Positions 55,979-64,000 are shown, numbered from the stretch's first letter. The stretch is 64,000 bases of DNA from Massilia alkalitolerans DSM 17462 (GCF_000427785.1 NZ_ATYR01000007.1:124001-188000), one strand, 5' to 3'. Translations and numbers: made by a program. The notes: a model not told the origin generated them from the letters alone.

Positions 55979-56563
55979 TTAGGCGGCAGCGGTCTGGGTC
56001 GCGGCAGCAGCAGTAGCGGTAGCCTTGCGAGCAGTCGCCGAAAACTGGCTCACCGCTGCGTTGACGTTGTTTTCGATCGCTTCGGCAGCCTGCTTGCTGG
56101 TCTTGCTGAAATGCTCGTAGCCGGCGTTGGCGTTGCTGATCACGGTCTTGACGGCGGCAACGAAGGTTTCCGAACCGGCCGGGGCGTTCTTGCTCACTTC
56201 GTCGACCAGGGCGATGACCTTGCGGTTGGTTTCGACGATCTGGCTTTCGGCGGCCTTCGAGAACTCGGCGCCGGTGCCGGTGGCGATGGCGGCCAGCTGG
56301 CGGTTGTACGACAGGGCTTTTTCAGCGGCCGGCTGGGCTTGCGAAGTGGTGACCGAGAAGAACTCCTGCGGATCCTTGGCGCTCAGCAGCTGGCGGGTGA
56401 CGTTCGACGACTCTTCCAGGGCGCTGCGGGCGGTGCTGATGTTCAGGTCGACCAGCTTCTCCATGCCTTCGAAGGTCTTGGCCGTCAGCGACGACAGCAG
56501 CGCGAACTGCGATTCCAGGTTGGCTTTGGTGGCGTTCGAGAACTGCTCAGGAATTGCAAACAT
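55979..56563 (-). CDS. phaP: polyhydroxyalkanoate granule phasin
   Basis: 194-residue phasin that coats PHA granules. MFAIPEQFSNATKANLE... is the usual phasin N-terminus (QFALLSSLTAKTFEGMEKLVDLN), with an Ala-rich tail (TAAAATQTAAA). ATG 56563 has GGAGAG upstream. Its presence implies the cell makes polyhydroxybutyrate, although no phaCAB genes are in the window. Confidence 0.93.
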   Translation of the reverse strand: MFAIPEQFSNATKANLESQFALLSSLTAKTFEGMEKLVDLNISTARSALEESSNVTRQLLSAKDPQEFFSVTTSQAQPAAEKALSYNRQLAAIATGTGAEFSKAAESQIVETNRKVIALVDEVSKNAPAGSETFVAAVKTVISNANAGYEHFSKTSKQAAEAIENNVNAAVSQFSATARKATATAAAATQTAAA

Positions 56564-56677
56564 GTGACTCTCCAAAATTCAGTGCGTTTAAGGGGATGGA
56601 TGTTGCTTGGACTTGTGAGGCAGGTTTTTTTCGTCCGATGTCGACGAAACTCTTTTTTGTGCACCGCAACAGGACGG

Positions 56678-56739
56678 ATTTTCAACCATGTCGACGGGCG
56701 AGTCAAGCGAATTTGACGCGCTGCACCATCGTTTGTGCA
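56678..56739 (-). promoter_or_regulatory. phaP promoter with TGCAC-N8-GTGCA dyad
   Basis: Minus-strand -35 TTGACT (56706-56701), 17-bp spacer, -10 GAAAAT (56683-56678). Just upstream is a dyad TGCAC (56722-56726)-N8-GTGCA (56735-56739), with another GTGCAC near 56660. A PhaR-type repressor site is possible. Confidence 0.5.
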
Positions 56740-56740
56740 T

Positions 56741-56773
56741 AAATTTCTTGAATGCATTGATTGCAAGAAATTT
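56741..56773. promoter_or_regulatory. 10-bp perfect inverted repeat AAATTTCTTG-N13-CAAGAAATTT
   Basis: Lies in the 357-bp phaP-eamA gap, upstream of both divergent genes. Looks like a regulator-binding dyad or a cruciform-prone element; no known family matched. The rest of the gap to 56920 has no convincing gene. Confidence 0.4.
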
Positions 56774-56920
56774 CAAGGACTTAGGCTTGATTTAGCGCAA
56801 GAAATGCTGCGCCAAGGGAAGCACCAAGGTTCTCTCCGGCGGCGTGCTAGACTGATGGCTTGTGTTTTCGCCAAGCCATCCATTCAAGCTGCTGTGCAGC
56901 ATCCCGCTGATCATCCATTC

Positions 56921-57847
56921 ATGCCTTCCGGTACCCGAACAAGCGCAGCTTCCCTCCCGACATCTTCCTGGCTTTCGCCGGTACCGCTGCTGTTCGTGTT
57001 CCTGTGGAGTACCGGCTTCATCGTCGCCAAGCTCGGCCTGCCGTATGCGCCGCCGCTCACCTTCGTGATCCTGCGCTGCCTGGGCGTGCTGGCGGTGCTG
57101 CTGCCGGTCGTGTTCCTCCTGCGTGCTCCCTGGCCGCGCGGCCAGATCCTGCACGTCGCGGTCGCAGGACTGCTGCTGCAGGCCGGCTATCTCGGCGGTG
57201 TCTGGGCCGCGATCAAGATCGGCATGCCCGCCGGGCTGACTGCGCTGATCGTCGGCATGCAGCCGATCCTCACGGCAGCCGCGGCGCCCCTGATCGGCGA
57301 GCGGGTACGCCCGCGCCAGTGGCTCGGTTTCGCGCTCGGCCTGTCCGGCGTGGTGCTGGTGGTCTACAGCAAGCTGCACCTGGCCGGGCTCACCGCCGCC
57401 GGCATCGCCCTGTGCATCGTCGCTTTGTTCTGCATCACCGCCGGCACCATGTACCAGAAGCGGTATTGCCCGGGCTTCGACCTGCGCACCGGCACCGTGA
57501 TCCAGTTCGCCGCCACGGTGCTGGCCTTGCTGCCGCTGGCCATCGTGCTCGAAGGCCTGGACCTGCGCTTCTCTACCATCACCTGGAGCGCGGAGTTCAT
57601 CTTCGCCTGGCTGTGGTCGATCTTCGCGCTGTCGATCGGCGCGATCTTTTTGCTGTTCACCCTGATCCGGCGCAGCCGCGCCACCGAAGTCAGCAGCCTG
57701 CTCTACCTGACCCCGCCCACCACCGCCATCATGGCCTGGCTGCTGTTCGGCGAGTCCTTCAGCCTGCTCGCCGTGGCCGGCATGCTGGTCGCCGTGCTGG
57801 GTGTCGCATTCGTCGTCAAGAAACCACATAACAAGGAGACCCCATGA
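56921..57847 (+). CDS. EamA/DMT-family exporter
   Basis: 308-residue inner membrane protein with ten hydrophobic segments and two EamA repeats (FLWSTGFIVAKLGLPYAPPLTF and later LLYLTPPTTAIMAWLLFGESFS). ATG 56921 (MPSGTRTSA) is chosen; in-frame ATGs upstream (56735, 56855) would add hydrophilic residues unlike the family. Substrate unknown, likely an amino acid or metabolite. Overlaps the nitroreductase gene by 4 bp. Confidence 0.82.
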   Translation: MPSGTRTSAASLPTSSWLSPVPLLFVFLWSTGFIVAKLGLPYAPPLTFVILRCLGVLAVLLPVVFLLRAPWPRGQILHVAVAGLLLQAGYLGGVWAAIKIGMPAGLTALIVGMQPILTAAAAPLIGERVRPRQWLGFALGLSGVVLVVYSKLHLAGLTAAGIALCIVALFCITAGTMYQKRYCPGFDLRTGTVIQFAATVLALLPLAIVLEGLDLRFSTITWSAEFIFAWLWSIFALSIGAIFLLFTLIRRSRATEVSSLLYLTPPTTAIMAWLLFGESFSLLAVAGMLVAVLGVAFVVKKPHNKETP

Positions 57848-58539
57848 TCAACAGCCCCCAGCAGGAAGCCGTCGACGCCGCCATCACCTCGCGCCGCTCG
57901 ATCCGCGCTTTTCTATCCAAGCCGGTCGAGCGTGCCGACATCGAGCGCATCCTCGAAGTGGCGGCGCGCGCGCCATCCGGCACCAATACCCAGCCATGGA
58001 AGGTCTACGTGCTGACGGGGCAGGCGCGTGAGAAGCTGAGCGAGGCGATCCTGGCGGTGAACGCCGACCCGGAGCAGGCCCGCCGGCACACCGAGGAATA
58101 CGCCTATTATCCGCGCGAGTGGATCTCGCCCTTCGTCGACCGCCGCCGCAAGGTGGGCTGGGACCTGTATTCCCTGCTGGGGCTCACGCGCGACAACAAG
58201 GCCGGCATGGCGGCCCAGCACGCGCGCAACTACCGCTTCTTCGACGCGCCGGTCGGCCTCATCTTCACCATCGACCGCATCATGGAGCAGGGCTCCTGGC
58301 TGGATTACGGCATGTTCTTGCAGAGCATCATGGTCGCCGCGCGCGGCCGCGGCCTCGACACCTGTCCGCAGGCTGCCTTCACACAGTATCACCGCGTGAT
58401 TGCGCAGCAGCTCGGGTTGCCGGAGAATGAAATGGTGGTGTGCGGCATGGCGCTCGGCTGGGCAGACCCCGGCAAGGTCGAGAATTCGCTCGTCACCGAG
58501 CGCGAACCGCTCGCGCATTTTGCCCGCTTCATGGAGTAA
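57844..58539 (+). CDS. nitroreductase-family flavoprotein
   Basis: 231-residue FMN/NAD(P)H enzyme of the NfsB/NfnB type (TSRRSIRAFLSKPVERADIERIL, ARAPSGTNTQPWKVYVLTG, VVCGMALGWADP are family motifs). Start ATG overlaps the eamA stop (ATGA), so the exporter and reductase form an operon and may handle the same compound. Confidence 0.88.
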   Translation: MINSPQQEAVDAAITSRRSIRAFLSKPVERADIERILEVAARAPSGTNTQPWKVYVLTGQAREKLSEAILAVNADPEQARRHTEEYAYYPREWISPFVDRRRKVGWDLYSLLGLTRDNKAGMAAQHARNYRFFDAPVGLIFTIDRIMEQGSWLDYGMFLQSIMVAARGRGLDTCPQAAFTQYHRVIAQQLGLPENEMVVCGMALGWADPGKVENSLVTEREPLAHFARFME

Positions 58540-58635
58540 AGTGCAGGTCAATATGCGCGACGATGCAAGCGTAAATACTTGATTAGTAAGGCTTGTTGGT
58601 TTTTGGGTGTTGCCGCACGGAATGTATCTTTTCGC

Positions 58636-58663
58636 TTGCGATCAGGCGTCGTTCCGCTAAACT
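58636..58663 (+). promoter_or_regulatory. candidate promoter of the endopeptidase gene
   Basis: TTGCGA (58636-58641), 16-bp spacer, TAAACT (58658-58663), about 39 bp before the start codon. Confidence 0.4.
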
Positions 58664-58701
58664 GCATCCGTACCTCATCAGTTTGCGCCAAAGGGTTCGA
58701 G

Positions 58702-59913
58702 ATGTTCAAAGTTGCATTGGCTGCCATCGTATCGCTGCTGTTTGCGCTCCAGCCCGTCAACGCGGCCGGCGCGGGCGCCGGTGCGGGTGCAGGCGCCGAA
58801 TCCACATCCAAATCCAAGAAGGCCCAGCCCACCAAAAAGAAGGCCGTCAAGAAAAAGCGCGCCGCCGGCCGCAAGGCCGCGCCCGCCAAGCGCAAGGACC
58901 TGGCCCACGCCATCGCCGACGACAATCGCCAGCGCATGGTGCGCCGCGTGGAGATGGTGCGCGGCAAGCGCAAGGTCACCTATCATGCGGTACGCCGCGC
59001 CGGCGCTGCCGCTGGCGCCGCGGCCGTGGTCGATCCGCGCACCTTCGGCGATGCCGCCGGCCTGCGCGGCACCCCGGATTCATTGTCCCTGCGTTCGAAC
59101 GTCGCCTTCGTGCTCGACCAGAACAGCTCGGAAGTCCTGTTTGAAAAGAACGCCAATGTCGCCCTGCCGATCGCCTCGATCACCAAGCTCATGACCGGCC
59201 TGGTCGTGGTCCAGGCCGGGCAGGACCTCGACGAGGTGCTGCGCATTGCCGACGCCGACGTCGACCGCCACAAGTATTCCAGCTCGCGCCTGCCGGTGGG
59301 CACGCGCATGACGCGCCGCGAGATGCTGCACATTTCCCTGATGAGTTCGGAAAACCGTGCTGCTTCCGCACTCGGACGCCACTACCCGGGCGGCATCAAT
59401 GCCTTCGTGGCCGCCATGAACGCCAAGGCGCGCGAACTGGGCATGAAGGATACGCGTTTCGTCGATTCGAGCGGCCTGTCGAGCCGCAACGTCTCCAGCG
59501 CGCGCGACCTGGCGCGCCTGGTCGCCACCGCCCACGGCGAATCGCTGCTGCGCGAATTTTCCACCACGCCGAATTCGATCGTGAAGGCGAGCGGCCGGCC
59601 GATGCGCTATGCAAACACCAACTACCTGGTGGCGCTGCCGGACTGGAACATCGGCCTGCAGAAGACCGGCTTCATCAACGAAGCAGGGCGCTGCCTGGTG
59701 ATGCAGGCGGCCATCCACGGCCGCAACGTGATCATGGTGTTCCTGGATTCGAAGGGAAAGATGTCGCGCACCGCCGACGCGGGCCGCGTGCGCCGCTTCC
59801 TCGAGGCGTTGGCGCCCGGCAAGCTCGAGGAGCTGGCGCCGGGTACGCTGAGCAATGCCAGCGATGTGCCGGTGATGAGCGCCGCAACAAGCGCGGCGCC
59901 GGCCTTGCACTGA
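58702..59913 (+). CDS. pbpG: D-alanyl-D-alanine endopeptidase, PBP7/PbpG type
   Basis: 403-residue periplasmic low-molecular-mass penicillin-binding protein cutting cross-links in peptidoglycan. Signal peptide (MFKVALAAIVSLLFALQPVNA) is followed by an Ala/Lys-rich basic linker (about 35-75). The S11 domain has SITK (nucleophile SxxK, IASITKLMTG), SEN (MSSENRAAS) and KTG (LQKTGFINEAG). The gene ends exactly where the convergent IclR gene ends (no spacer). Confidence 0.92.
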   Translation: MFKVALAAIVSLLFALQPVNAAGAGAGAGAGAESTSKSKKAQPTKKKAVKKKRAAGRKAAPAKRKDLAHAIADDNRQRMVRRVEMVRGKRKVTYHAVRRAGAAAGAAAVVDPRTFGDAAGLRGTPDSLSLRSNVAFVLDQNSSEVLFEKNANVALPIASITKLMTGLVVVQAGQDLDEVLRIADADVDRHKYSSSRLPVGTRMTRREMLHISLMSSENRAASALGRHYPGGINAFVAAMNAKARELGMKDTRFVDSSGLSSRNVSSARDLARLVATAHGESLLREFSTTPNSIVKASGRPMRYANTNYLVALPDWNIGLQKTGFINEAGRCLVMQAAIHGRNVIMVFLDSKGKMSRTADAGRVRRFLEALAPGKLEELAPGTLSNASDVPVMSAATSAAPALH

Positions 59914-60714
59914 TCAGATCGCCGGGGTGGGGCGGTAGCCTAATGTAGCCGAAATACTGGATGCGGTCTGCACCAGGTCTTCCAGCCATTCTTCCTGCAG
60001 GCGGTCGGCCGGGGCCGAGATCGACAGGCCGGCCACCAGCTTGCCGCTGTCGTCGTGGATGCCGGCGGCCATGCAGCGCACCCCCAGTTCCAGTTCCTCG
60101 TTGTCGCGCGCATAACCGCGCGCGCGCACCAGGCTCAGCTCGCGTTCGAAGCGGGCCAGGTCGGTGATCGAATTCTTGTTGTGGCCCGCGAGACCGGTGC
60201 GGGTGGCATAGGCGCGGATGGTCTTGGCATCGTCGATCGACAGGAACAGCTTGCCGGTCGAGGTCAGGTGCAGCGGCGCCCGGCCGCCGATCGCGCGCAC
60301 CACCTGCATGCCCGAGCGCTCGGAATAGGCACGGTCGATGTAGACGATCTCGTCGCCCTGGCGCACCGACAGGTTCACGGTCTGCTGGGTTTTCTTGTGC
60401 AGGGCGCGCATGAAGTCGAGTGCCGCTTCGCGCACCGACAGGCGGCTCTTGACCACGTTGCCCAGTTCCAGCAGGCGCATGCCGAGGCGATAGGTGCCCG
60501 GCTCGACGCGGTCGACGAAGCGCGTGACCACCATGTCGTTCAGGATGCGGTGCGCGGTCGAGGGATGCAGGCCGGAGACTTTCGACAATTCCTTCAGGCT
60601 CACCGGGTCGGAATAATTGGCCAGCGCATCGAGCAGCGCCATCATGCGCTCGATCACCTGGATCGAGGTCTTGCCCGGTGCCGCAGCGGCCAGTTCTGGG
60701 GTTTCCATTTTCAT
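59914..60714 (-). CDS. IclR-family transcriptional regulator
   Basis: 266-residue one-component regulator with an N-terminal winged HTH (about 20-85; ERMMALLDALANYSDPVSLKELSKVSGLHPSTAHRILN pattern) and an IclR effector domain (GDEIVYIDRA, GRAPLHLTSTGKLFL, GVRCMAAGIHDDSGKLVAGLSISAP). ATG 60714 is preferred to a far-upstream ATG (60849) because the extra N-terminus is not IclR-like and would overlap dgkA. Its own upstream region holds GTTTCACATCATGG (60762-60749, minus strand), which resembles half of the aceE upstream dyad. Confidence 0.9.
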   Translation of the reverse strand: MKMETPELAAAAPGKTSIQVIERMMALLDALANYSDPVSLKELSKVSGLHPSTAHRILNDMVVTRFVDRVEPGTYRLGMRLLELGNVVKSRLSVREAALDFMRALHKKTQQTVNLSVRQGDEIVYIDRAYSERSGMQVVRAIGGRAPLHLTSTGKLFLSIDDAKTIRAYATRTGLAGHNKNSITDLARFERELSLVRARGYARDNEELELGVRCMAAGIHDDSGKLVAGLSISAPADRLQEEWLEDLVQTASSISATLGYRPTPAI

Positions 60715-60848
60715 GATGTGGTTGGTGCAGTGCAGTATTGGTCTCTTTATACCATGATGTGAAACGCCGATGCAAACCGATGGGGTGCGGTGTGCAAGCC
60801 GCAGCAAGGGCGGCATAATGACAGTCCTGCATTTATTTTGAAAAATCA

Positions 60849-61235
60849 ATGGAACACCCGATCAGCGAGTTCAAGACCAAGCGCGGCATCGCCCGCATCC
60901 TTGCCGCCTGCCGCAACACCCGGGACGGCCTGGCCTGGGCCTGGCGCAGCGAGGCCGCCTTCCGCCAGGAGATCGTGGTGATCGCGATCGCGAGCGTGGC
61001 GGCCTTGCTGCTGCCGGTCTCGGCTTTCCAGAAACTGGTCCTGATCGGCGTGCTGATCCTGGTGCTGATCGTGGAGATCATCAACTCGGCCATCGAGGCC
61101 GTGGTCGACCGCATTTCGCTCGAGCGCCATCCGCTGTCGAAAGTGGCGAAGGACATGGGCAGCGCGGCCGTCGCCCTGGCCTTGCTGCTGGCGACGGCCA
61201 CTTGGGCAGTGGTGCTGTACAGCCGGTTTTTCTAG
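60849..61235 (+). CDS. dgkA: diacylglycerol kinase
   Basis: 128-residue integral membrane kinase that recycles diacylglycerol to phosphatidate. Three hydrophobic helices, RNTRDGLAWAWRSEAAFRQE at the N-terminus, the conserved EIINSAIEAVVDRIS active-site helix and KVAKDMGSAAVALAL. The start lies 134 bp from the divergent IclR gene start. Confidence 0.95.
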   Translation: MEHPISEFKTKRGIARILAACRNTRDGLAWAWRSEAAFRQEIVVIAIASVAALLLPVSAFQKLVLIGVLILVLIVEIINSAIEAVVDRISLERHPLSKVAKDMGSAAVALALLLATATWAVVLYSRFF

Positions 61236-61251
61236 CACTTTTGTGGAACAA

Positions 61252-61275
61252 GCAAATTACAAAGCTGTCGTTTGC
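61252..61275 (+). promoter_or_regulatory. shared sulfur-type dyad, copy 1 (peroxiredoxin)
   Basis: GCAAA-N14-TTTGC, within a longer conserved block aligned with the elements before tauE-like and cysT genes; 73 bp upstream of the peroxiredoxin start. Alignment continues downstream (GCC.AA(C)CGCC.AGT... TATGCGTT). Confidence 0.6.
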
Positions 61276-61347
61276 CAAACCGCCAAGTGCTCTTAGACTA
61301 TGCGTTGCAGAAGTAACCCCGTAGTCCAATCACATGGAGAAATGACG

Positions 61348-61986
61348 ATGACCTTACGCCTCGGCGATACCGCCCCCGATTTCGAGCAGGATTCCAGCAT
61401 CGGCAAGATCCGCTTCCACGAGTGGGCGGGCGATTCCTGGGTGGTGCTGTTCTCGCATCCGGCCGACTTCACCCCGGTCTGCACCACCGAACTGGGCCTG
61501 ACCGCCAAGCTGAAGCCGGAGTTCGACAAGCGCAACGTCAAGGCGATCGCGCTGTCGGTCGACCCGGCCGACCAGCATCGTGCATGGATCAAGGACATCG
61601 AGGAAACCCAGCAGACCGTGGTCGGCTTCCCGATCATCGCCGACGCCGACAAATCGGTGTCCACCCTGTACGACATGATCCACCCGGAAGCCTCGGCCAC
61701 CGCCACCGTACGCTCGCTGTTCGTGATCGACCCGGCCAAGAAAGTGCGCCTGATCATTACCTACCCGATGAGCACCGGCCGCAACTTCGACGAAGTCCTG
61801 CGTGTGATCGACGCCCTGCAGCTGACCGACGGCTACACCGTGGCCACCCCGGGCAACTGGAAGGACGGCGACGACGTCATCATCCCGCTGACCGTGCAGG
61901 ATCCGGCCGTCATCGAGCAGAAGTATCCGAAAGGCTACACCTCGCCGCGTCCTTACCTGCGCCTGACCCCACAGCCGAACAAGTAA
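61348..61986 (+). CDS. 1-Cys peroxiredoxin (Prx6/AhpC-TSA family)
   Basis: 212-residue cytosolic peroxidase; peroxidatic Cys45 in HPADFTPVCTTELG and no other Cys, so a 1-Cys Prx6 type needing an external thiol. MTLRLGDTAPDF is the start (ATG 61348, GGAGA at 7 nt; ATG 61342 is too close to the ribosome site). The shared upstream dyad suggests sulfur-linked expression, as for some peroxiredoxins induced in sulfur starvation. Confidence 0.93.
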   Translation: MTLRLGDTAPDFEQDSSIGKIRFHEWAGDSWVVLFSHPADFTPVCTTELGLTAKLKPEFDKRNVKAIALSVDPADQHRAWIKDIEETQQTVVGFPIIADADKSVSTLYDMIHPEASATATVRSLFVIDPAKKVRLIITYPMSTGRNFDEVLRVIDALQLTDGYTVATPGNWKDGDDVIIPLTVQDPAVIEQKYPKGYTSPRPYLRLTPQPNK

Positions 61987-61994
61987 ATTGTTCC

Positions 61995-62023
61995 CACGCC
62001 GGACGGCTTGTTCGTCCGGCGTG
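61995..62023 (+). terminator. hairpin after the peroxiredoxin gene
   Basis: Perfect 11-bp stem CACGCCGGACG/CGTCCGGCGTG with a 7-nt loop, but without a U-run. Confidence 0.5.
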
Positions 62024-62042
62024 CTCCACCGTCGCCGCATAA

Positions 62043-62066
62043 GCAAATAAGAAACCTGTTGTTTGC
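62043..62066 (+). promoter_or_regulatory. shared sulfur-type dyad, copy 2 (TauE/SafE gene)
   Basis: GCAAA-N14-TTTGC, 72 bp before the start codon at 62115, aligned almost base for base with copy 1 over about 45 bp. Confidence 0.6.
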
Positions 62067-62114
62067 CGAACTGCCGAGTCCCCTTACCCTGTGGCTTAAC
62101 TTGGGGGTAATGGC

Positions 62115-62888
62115 ATGTCGACGACGTATATCATCGCGGGTTTTGCAGTAGGGCTGCTGGTCGGTATGACCGGCGTGGGCGGAGGTTCGCTCATGACGCC
62201 GCTGCTGACGCTGCTGTTCGGCGTCTCGCCCTCGGTTGCCGTCGGCACCGACCTCGCCTTTGCTTCCATCACCAAGGGTGTCGGCACCATCACCCACCGT
62301 TTCAACCGCACCGTCCAGTGGCAGATCGTCGGCCGCCTGTGCCTGGGCGCCTTGCCGGCCGCGCTGGTGGCGACCCTGGCGCTGAAGCACTTCGGCGGGC
62401 TCGATGAAGAGATCGGGCAGCTCATCCGTTATTCCATCGCCGGCTCCGTGATGCTGACCGTGATCGCGCTGCTGTTCCGCGCGCGCATGCTGGCCTGGGT
62501 CAATGCCAAACCGGGGCGCCAGCTGGAGGGCAGGGCGCTGACCACCGCCACCGTCGTTTCCGGCGCGGTGCTGGGCGTGCTCGTCACCGTGTCTTCGATC
62601 GGCGCGGGCGCCATCGGCGCCACGCTGCTGGTCATGCTGTATCCGCGCCTGACACCGGCCGAAGTGGCCGGCACCGATATCGCCTATGCCGTGCCGCTGA
62701 CCGCGATCGCCGCCGTCGGCCACTGGTGGCTGGGCTCGATCGACTGGATGCTGCTGCTGACCCTGCTCATCGGTTCGGTGCCGGGTATTACGCTGGGCGC
62801 CATGGCTGCGCGCAAGGTGCCGGAGCGCTTCCTGCGCGCCCTCCTGGCGACCACGCTGACCGGCGTGGCGGCGAAGCTGGTTTTCTGA
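62115..62888 (+). CDS. TauE/SafE-family sulfite or anion exporter
   Basis: 257-residue inner membrane protein with about eight hydrophobic segments (TauE_SafE: GFAVGLLVGMTGVGGGSLMTPLLTL, later DIAYAVPLTAIAAVGHWWLG). Members export sulfite, sulfoacetate or similar. Its regulated neighbours (peroxiredoxin, sulfate permease) and shared upstream dyad fit sulfur metabolism. ATG 62115. Confidence 0.88.
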   Translation: MSTTYIIAGFAVGLLVGMTGVGGGSLMTPLLTLLFGVSPSVAVGTDLAFASITKGVGTITHRFNRTVQWQIVGRLCLGALPAALVATLALKHFGGLDEEIGQLIRYSIAGSVMLTVIALLFRARMLAWVNAKPGRQLEGRALTTATVVSGAVLGVLVTVSSIGAGAIGATLLVMLYPRLTPAEVAGTDIAYAVPLTAIAAVGHWWLGSIDWMLLLTLLIGSVPGITLGAMAARKVPERFLRALLATTLTGVAAKLVF

Positions 62889-62912
62889 TCCGTAATAGCT
62901 GTTTCCGTCTAT

Positions 62913-62936
62913 GCAAATGAGGAAAGTTTCGTTTGT
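62913..62936 (+). promoter_or_regulatory. shared sulfur-type dyad, copy 3 (cysT)
   Basis: GCAAA-N14-TTTGT, 79 bp upstream of cysT; the downstream TATGCGTT also seen in copy 1 is at 62958, at similar distance (45 versus 47 bp). Confidence 0.6.
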
Positions 62937-62991
62937 AATATAAGGGCCGCATGAGATTATGCGTTCCCTTAAGAATTTGTGAAGGGCTTCC

Positions 62992-63843
62992 ATGACCACG
63001 CTCGCACTGCCAGCGCGACGATCTCCCGGCCGGGTCATCCCCGGCTTCGGCATCTCGCTCGGCTTCACGATTTTCTACCTCGCGTTGATCGTCCTGATCC
63101 CGCTGTCGGCGGTCTTCCTGAACACCTTCACGATGAGCTGGGAGGCCTTCTGGAGCGCCGTCACTTCCGAGCGCGTGATGGCGTCGTACCGCCTCACCTT
63201 CGGCGCCTCGCTGCTGGCCGCCTTCATCAACGTCATCTTCGGCGGCATCGTCGCCTGGGTGCTGGTGCGCTACACCTTCCCGGGCAAGCGCATCATCGAC
63301 GCCCTGGTCGACCTGCCGTTCGCGCTGCCCACCGCGGTGGCCGGCATCACGCTCACCGCCCTGTACTCGCACAATGGCCTCATCGGCGAACAGCTGGCCA
63401 AGTTCGGCATCAAGGTCGCCTTCACGCCGCTGGGCGTGCTGGTGGCGCTGACCTTCATCGGCCTGCCCTTCGTGGTGCGCACGGTGCAGCCGGTGCTCGA
63501 AGAAGCCGAGCGCGAACTGGAAGAAGCCGCCGCCAGCCTGGGCGCTTCTCCGCTGCAGACTTTCTGGCGCGTGGTGCTGCCTTCGATCGTGCCGGCGCTC
63601 CTGACCGGCTTCGCGCTGGCTTTCGCGCGCGCGACCGGCGAATACGGCTCGGTGATCTTCATCGCGGGCAATCTGCCGATGGTCTCCGAGATCACGCCGC
63701 TGTTCATCATCACCAAACTCGAGCAGTACGACTACGCGGGCGCCACGGCGATCGCGGTGGTCATGCTGGTCATCTCCTTCATCCTGCTGCTGACGATTAA
63801 CCTGCTGCAGGCATGGACCCGCAAACGGGCAGGCAAGAAATGA
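62992..63843 (+). CDS. cysT: sulfate/thiosulfate ABC transporter permease CysT (CysU)
   Basis: 283-residue inner membrane permease with about six or seven segments; LGFTIFYLALIVLIPLSAVF and the ABC-contact loop EEAAASLGASPLQTFWRVVLPSIVPA are CysT hallmarks. Followed by cysW with a 4-bp overlap (ATGA). Confidence 0.94.
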   Translation: MTTLALPARRSPGRVIPGFGISLGFTIFYLALIVLIPLSAVFLNTFTMSWEAFWSAVTSERVMASYRLTFGASLLAAFINVIFGGIVAWVLVRYTFPGKRIIDALVDLPFALPTAVAGITLTALYSHNGLIGEQLAKFGIKVAFTPLGVLVALTFIGLPFVVRTVQPVLEEAERELEEAAASLGASPLQTFWRVVLPSIVPALLTGFALAFARATGEYGSVIFIAGNLPMVSEITPLFIITKLEQYDYAGATAIAVVMLVISFILLLTINLLQAWTRKRAGKK

Positions 63844-64000
63844 GCGCAGTCCTCGACAATCTCCATGCCGCACCCAAGAGCGCTGCACCGGTGCGCCGCC
63901 GCAAGACCAATGTGCTGGAGCCGGACTGGGTGCGCTACCTCCTGATCGCGGTGGCGCTGGCTTTCCTGACCCTGTTCCTGTTCGTCCCGCTGGCCGCCGT
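63840..64000 (+). CDS. cysW: sulfate ABC transporter permease CysW, N-terminal part
   Basis: ATG 63840 overlaps the cysT stop. The visible 53 residues have a hydrophilic N-terminus (RRRKTNVLEPDWVRYL) and the first membrane segment (AVALAFLTLFLFVPLAA); the rest is beyond the right edge. Confidence 0.85.
   Translation, partial: MSAVLDNLHAAPKSAAPVRRRKTNVLEPDWVRYLLIAVALAFLTLFLFVPLAA

Overview
The window is high-GC betaproteobacterial DNA. It is most like Oxalobacteraceae (Massilia/Janthinobacterium/Duganella type, order Burkholderiales). I base this on gene content: aceE-aceF-lpdA with a lipoylated LpdA, rpmB-rpmG-radC, slpA-ispH, a polyhydroxyalkanoate phasin, an IclR regulator and a sulfate-uptake operon. 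This is an inference; no rRNA gene is present. Most genes are chromosomal housekeeping or ordinary accessory genes. I see no insertion sequence, integrase or CRISPR array.

Layout. 1-8.7 kb: an M3 oligopeptidase (cut by the left edge), folD, then the pyruvate dehydrogenase operon aceE-aceF-lpdA behind a recognisable promoter bracketed by two TTTCA..TGAAA dyads. 8.7-12.5 kb: a leftward four-gene unit, DUF2141 protein, Tat-exported carotenoid oxygenase, LytS-like kinase and LytTR regulator, joined by 4-bp overlaps. 12.7-18.4 kb: small unknown proteins, then a TetR gene divergent from an EmrA-EmrB-outer membrane factor drug pump. 18.4-24.5 kb: exported and envelope proteins (BNR-repeat protein, M49-like zincin, degenerate chemoreceptor, small HExxH protein, BON protein). 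24.6-30.6 kb: an HDOD protein, a LysR/isochorismatase pair, an MFS exporter, a YigZ protein and a choice-of-anchor I lipoprotein.

30.7-39.4 kb is the accessory region. Two identical tRNA-Lys(TTT) genes in direct orientation flank about 8.5 kb. This holds two unknown envelope proteins and an orphan type VI secretion cargo module: vgrG, a DUF4123 adaptor, a lipoprotein (likely immunity) and a DUF2235/Tle phospholipase with an unusual alanine-rich helical tail. Base composition falls sharply inside vgrG and stays low to the right-hand tRNA. No T6SS structural genes are present.

39.4-52 kb: an orphan GspE/PilB ATPase, a spermidine synthase-like protein, a glycine-zipper protein, an orphan barstar, purN, an RsmB-type rRNA methyltransferase, an MscS channel, an acyl desaturase, rpmB-rpmG, radC, slpA and ispH. 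52-56 kb: livHMGF without a binding protein. 56-61.2 kb: phasin, EamA exporter, nitroreductase, PBP7-type endopeptidase, IclR regulator and DgkA. 61.2-64 kb: a 1-Cys peroxiredoxin, a TauE/SafE exporter and cysT-cysW (cut by the right edge). Each of these last three units carries the same upstream dyad, GCAAA-N14-TTTG(C/T), which points to one sulfur-responsive regulator.
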